This document shows, one piece after another, positions 63,391-64,000 of a DNA stretch of 64,000 nucleotides (its first letter is position 1; each line of letters starts with the position of its first letter). The stretch lies in assembly GCF_013373865.1 (NCBI RefSeq), contig NC_050472.1, forward strand, positions 18,846,636 to 18,910,635, read 5' to 3'. Below the pieces are notes generated by a model. The model was not told the DNA's origin. It ran no database searches and saw only the letters and a program-made list of their open reading frames with translations. Source of the DNA: Monomorium pharaonis (Eukaryota; Arthropoda; Insecta; Hymenoptera; Formicidae). The position numbers and the translations under genes are program-made.

Positions 63391-63765
63391 ATAGCGAACA
63401 GGTGTCGCTTACGGTTAGCTAATGAGAGGTGCTTGGCGCTTGAGCGTTGACATTTTCATTAAACCTCGAGAACACGGTTACAAATTGCCTGCAAGTAAGA
63501 GAAGCCGTTGCAAGAATCACATAATTAATAAAAGTCAATCAGTTACGCGAGGGGAGAGTGGACACCCTTCAAGTATGTTAAAGTAATTAAAAATCTCCAT
63601 TCTCGGATTTGACATTTTCATTAACGCCTTTACTACGCTTCAAATCTAAGCACAAACGGAATAAAATTTTTGCTAATTATCCCGCTATCAAGCATGTATC
63701 TTAATATCAAGTAAGTATATACGTGTCATCCATTCGACCGAAATCGTTTGGAATGTTTCAAGCTG

Positions 63766-64000
63766 ATGAAAAAAGCTGCAGATCCGACGTTAAGAAGAAA
63801 GAAGAAGAAAGGCGAGGTGCTAGCGAAGATTCTGAGTAGAACGAAGAGCTCTTTAACTGGAGCATGCCTTCGAAGAAGGAGAAGACAGGACACAGGGGTA
63901 GCATCTAGAAGGATATTAGTAGACTTCTGGAGGACGATAGAGGTGGTGAATGCACACCAGGAGAGCCGCTTCCATTATAGACATAACCGCACTTTGCTAC
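63766..64000 (+). CDS. Possible partial reading frame running off the window edge (unrecognised)
   Basis: Starting at the ATG at 63766-63768, 78 codons are open to the last base. The same frame is open upstream back to a TAA near 63711. The product would be strongly basic (Lys/Arg-rich), including VDFWRTIEVVNAHQE near its visible end. I recognise no family. A frame of this length is only mildly unlikely by chance and the purine-rich composition favours it. Kept at low confidence because it may be the 5' part of something outside the window. Confidence 0.15.
   Translation, partial: MKKAADPTLRRKKKKGEVLAKILSRTKSSLTGACLRRRRRQDTGVASRRILVDFWRTIEVVNAHQESRFHYRHNRTLL

Noticed and set aside
1..64000. 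tRNA genes
   Set aside because: Occurrences of GGTTCGA (for example near 31628, 32306 and 54910) are not in a B-box context and lack a cloverleaf.
1..64000. CRISPR arrays, operons, prophage or bacterial-type features
   Set aside because: No regularly spaced identical repeats with unique spacers; the sequence is eukaryotic in composition and content.

Overview
The window looks like insect nuclear DNA, most likely from a hymenopteran and plausibly an ant. The reasons are one CYP9-type cytochrome P450 gene, AT-rich DNA broken by CpG-rich patches, abundant dinucleotide microsatellites, and many short palindromic transposon remnants. The assignment to ants is inference; the insect P450 is firm.

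Only one protein-coding gene can be supported: an intact, intronless CYP9-family P450 of 520 codons on the minus strand at 4497-6059. It has a TATA box, initiator-like sequences and a poly(A) signal. The other ~62 kb is non-coding as far as I can read it: intergenic DNA, or one or more very long introns. Its open frames are AT-rich, microsatellite-derived or chance frames in GC-rich patches. One unrecognised frame runs off the right edge.

Layout. 1-4400: AT-rich DNA with degenerate tandem repeats and a near-identical 158-bp duplication. 4400-6200: the P450. 6200-30000: alternating AT-rich stretches and GC-richer patches, with microsatellites and several 120-240 bp palindromic MITE-like elements (families at 10.3, 12.7, 14.1/18.2, 18.5, 20.3, 25.9 and 27.3 kb). 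30.6 kb: a decayed hammerhead-ribozyme-like motif of the kind carried by Penelope-like retroelements. 34.2-35.4 kb: a GC patch with stacked hairpins. 36.9-38.1 kb: a 1.2-kb foldback element. 41.4-43.6 kb: the strongest GC/CpG-rich island. 46.7 and 47.9-49.0 kb: a 307-bp MITE and a 1.07-kb element with long terminal inverted repeats and internal rearrangement. 49.5-55.3 kb: microsatellites and GC patches. 56.3-57.1 kb: a MITE nested inside a larger element. 58.8-64 kb: more GC patches and simple repeats.

The genes do not form a pathway or operon. The P450 is an ER monooxygenase acting alone. The interest lies in the repeat landscape, where several different palindromic elements share TA-flanked termini of the type CACTGAGAAA or CACGGAAAAA, as expected for non-autonomous Tc1/mariner-like transposons. 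I found no clear new biological system; the closest candidates are the hairpin-rich segment at 35.1 kb and the rearranged foldback at 47.9-49.0 kb.
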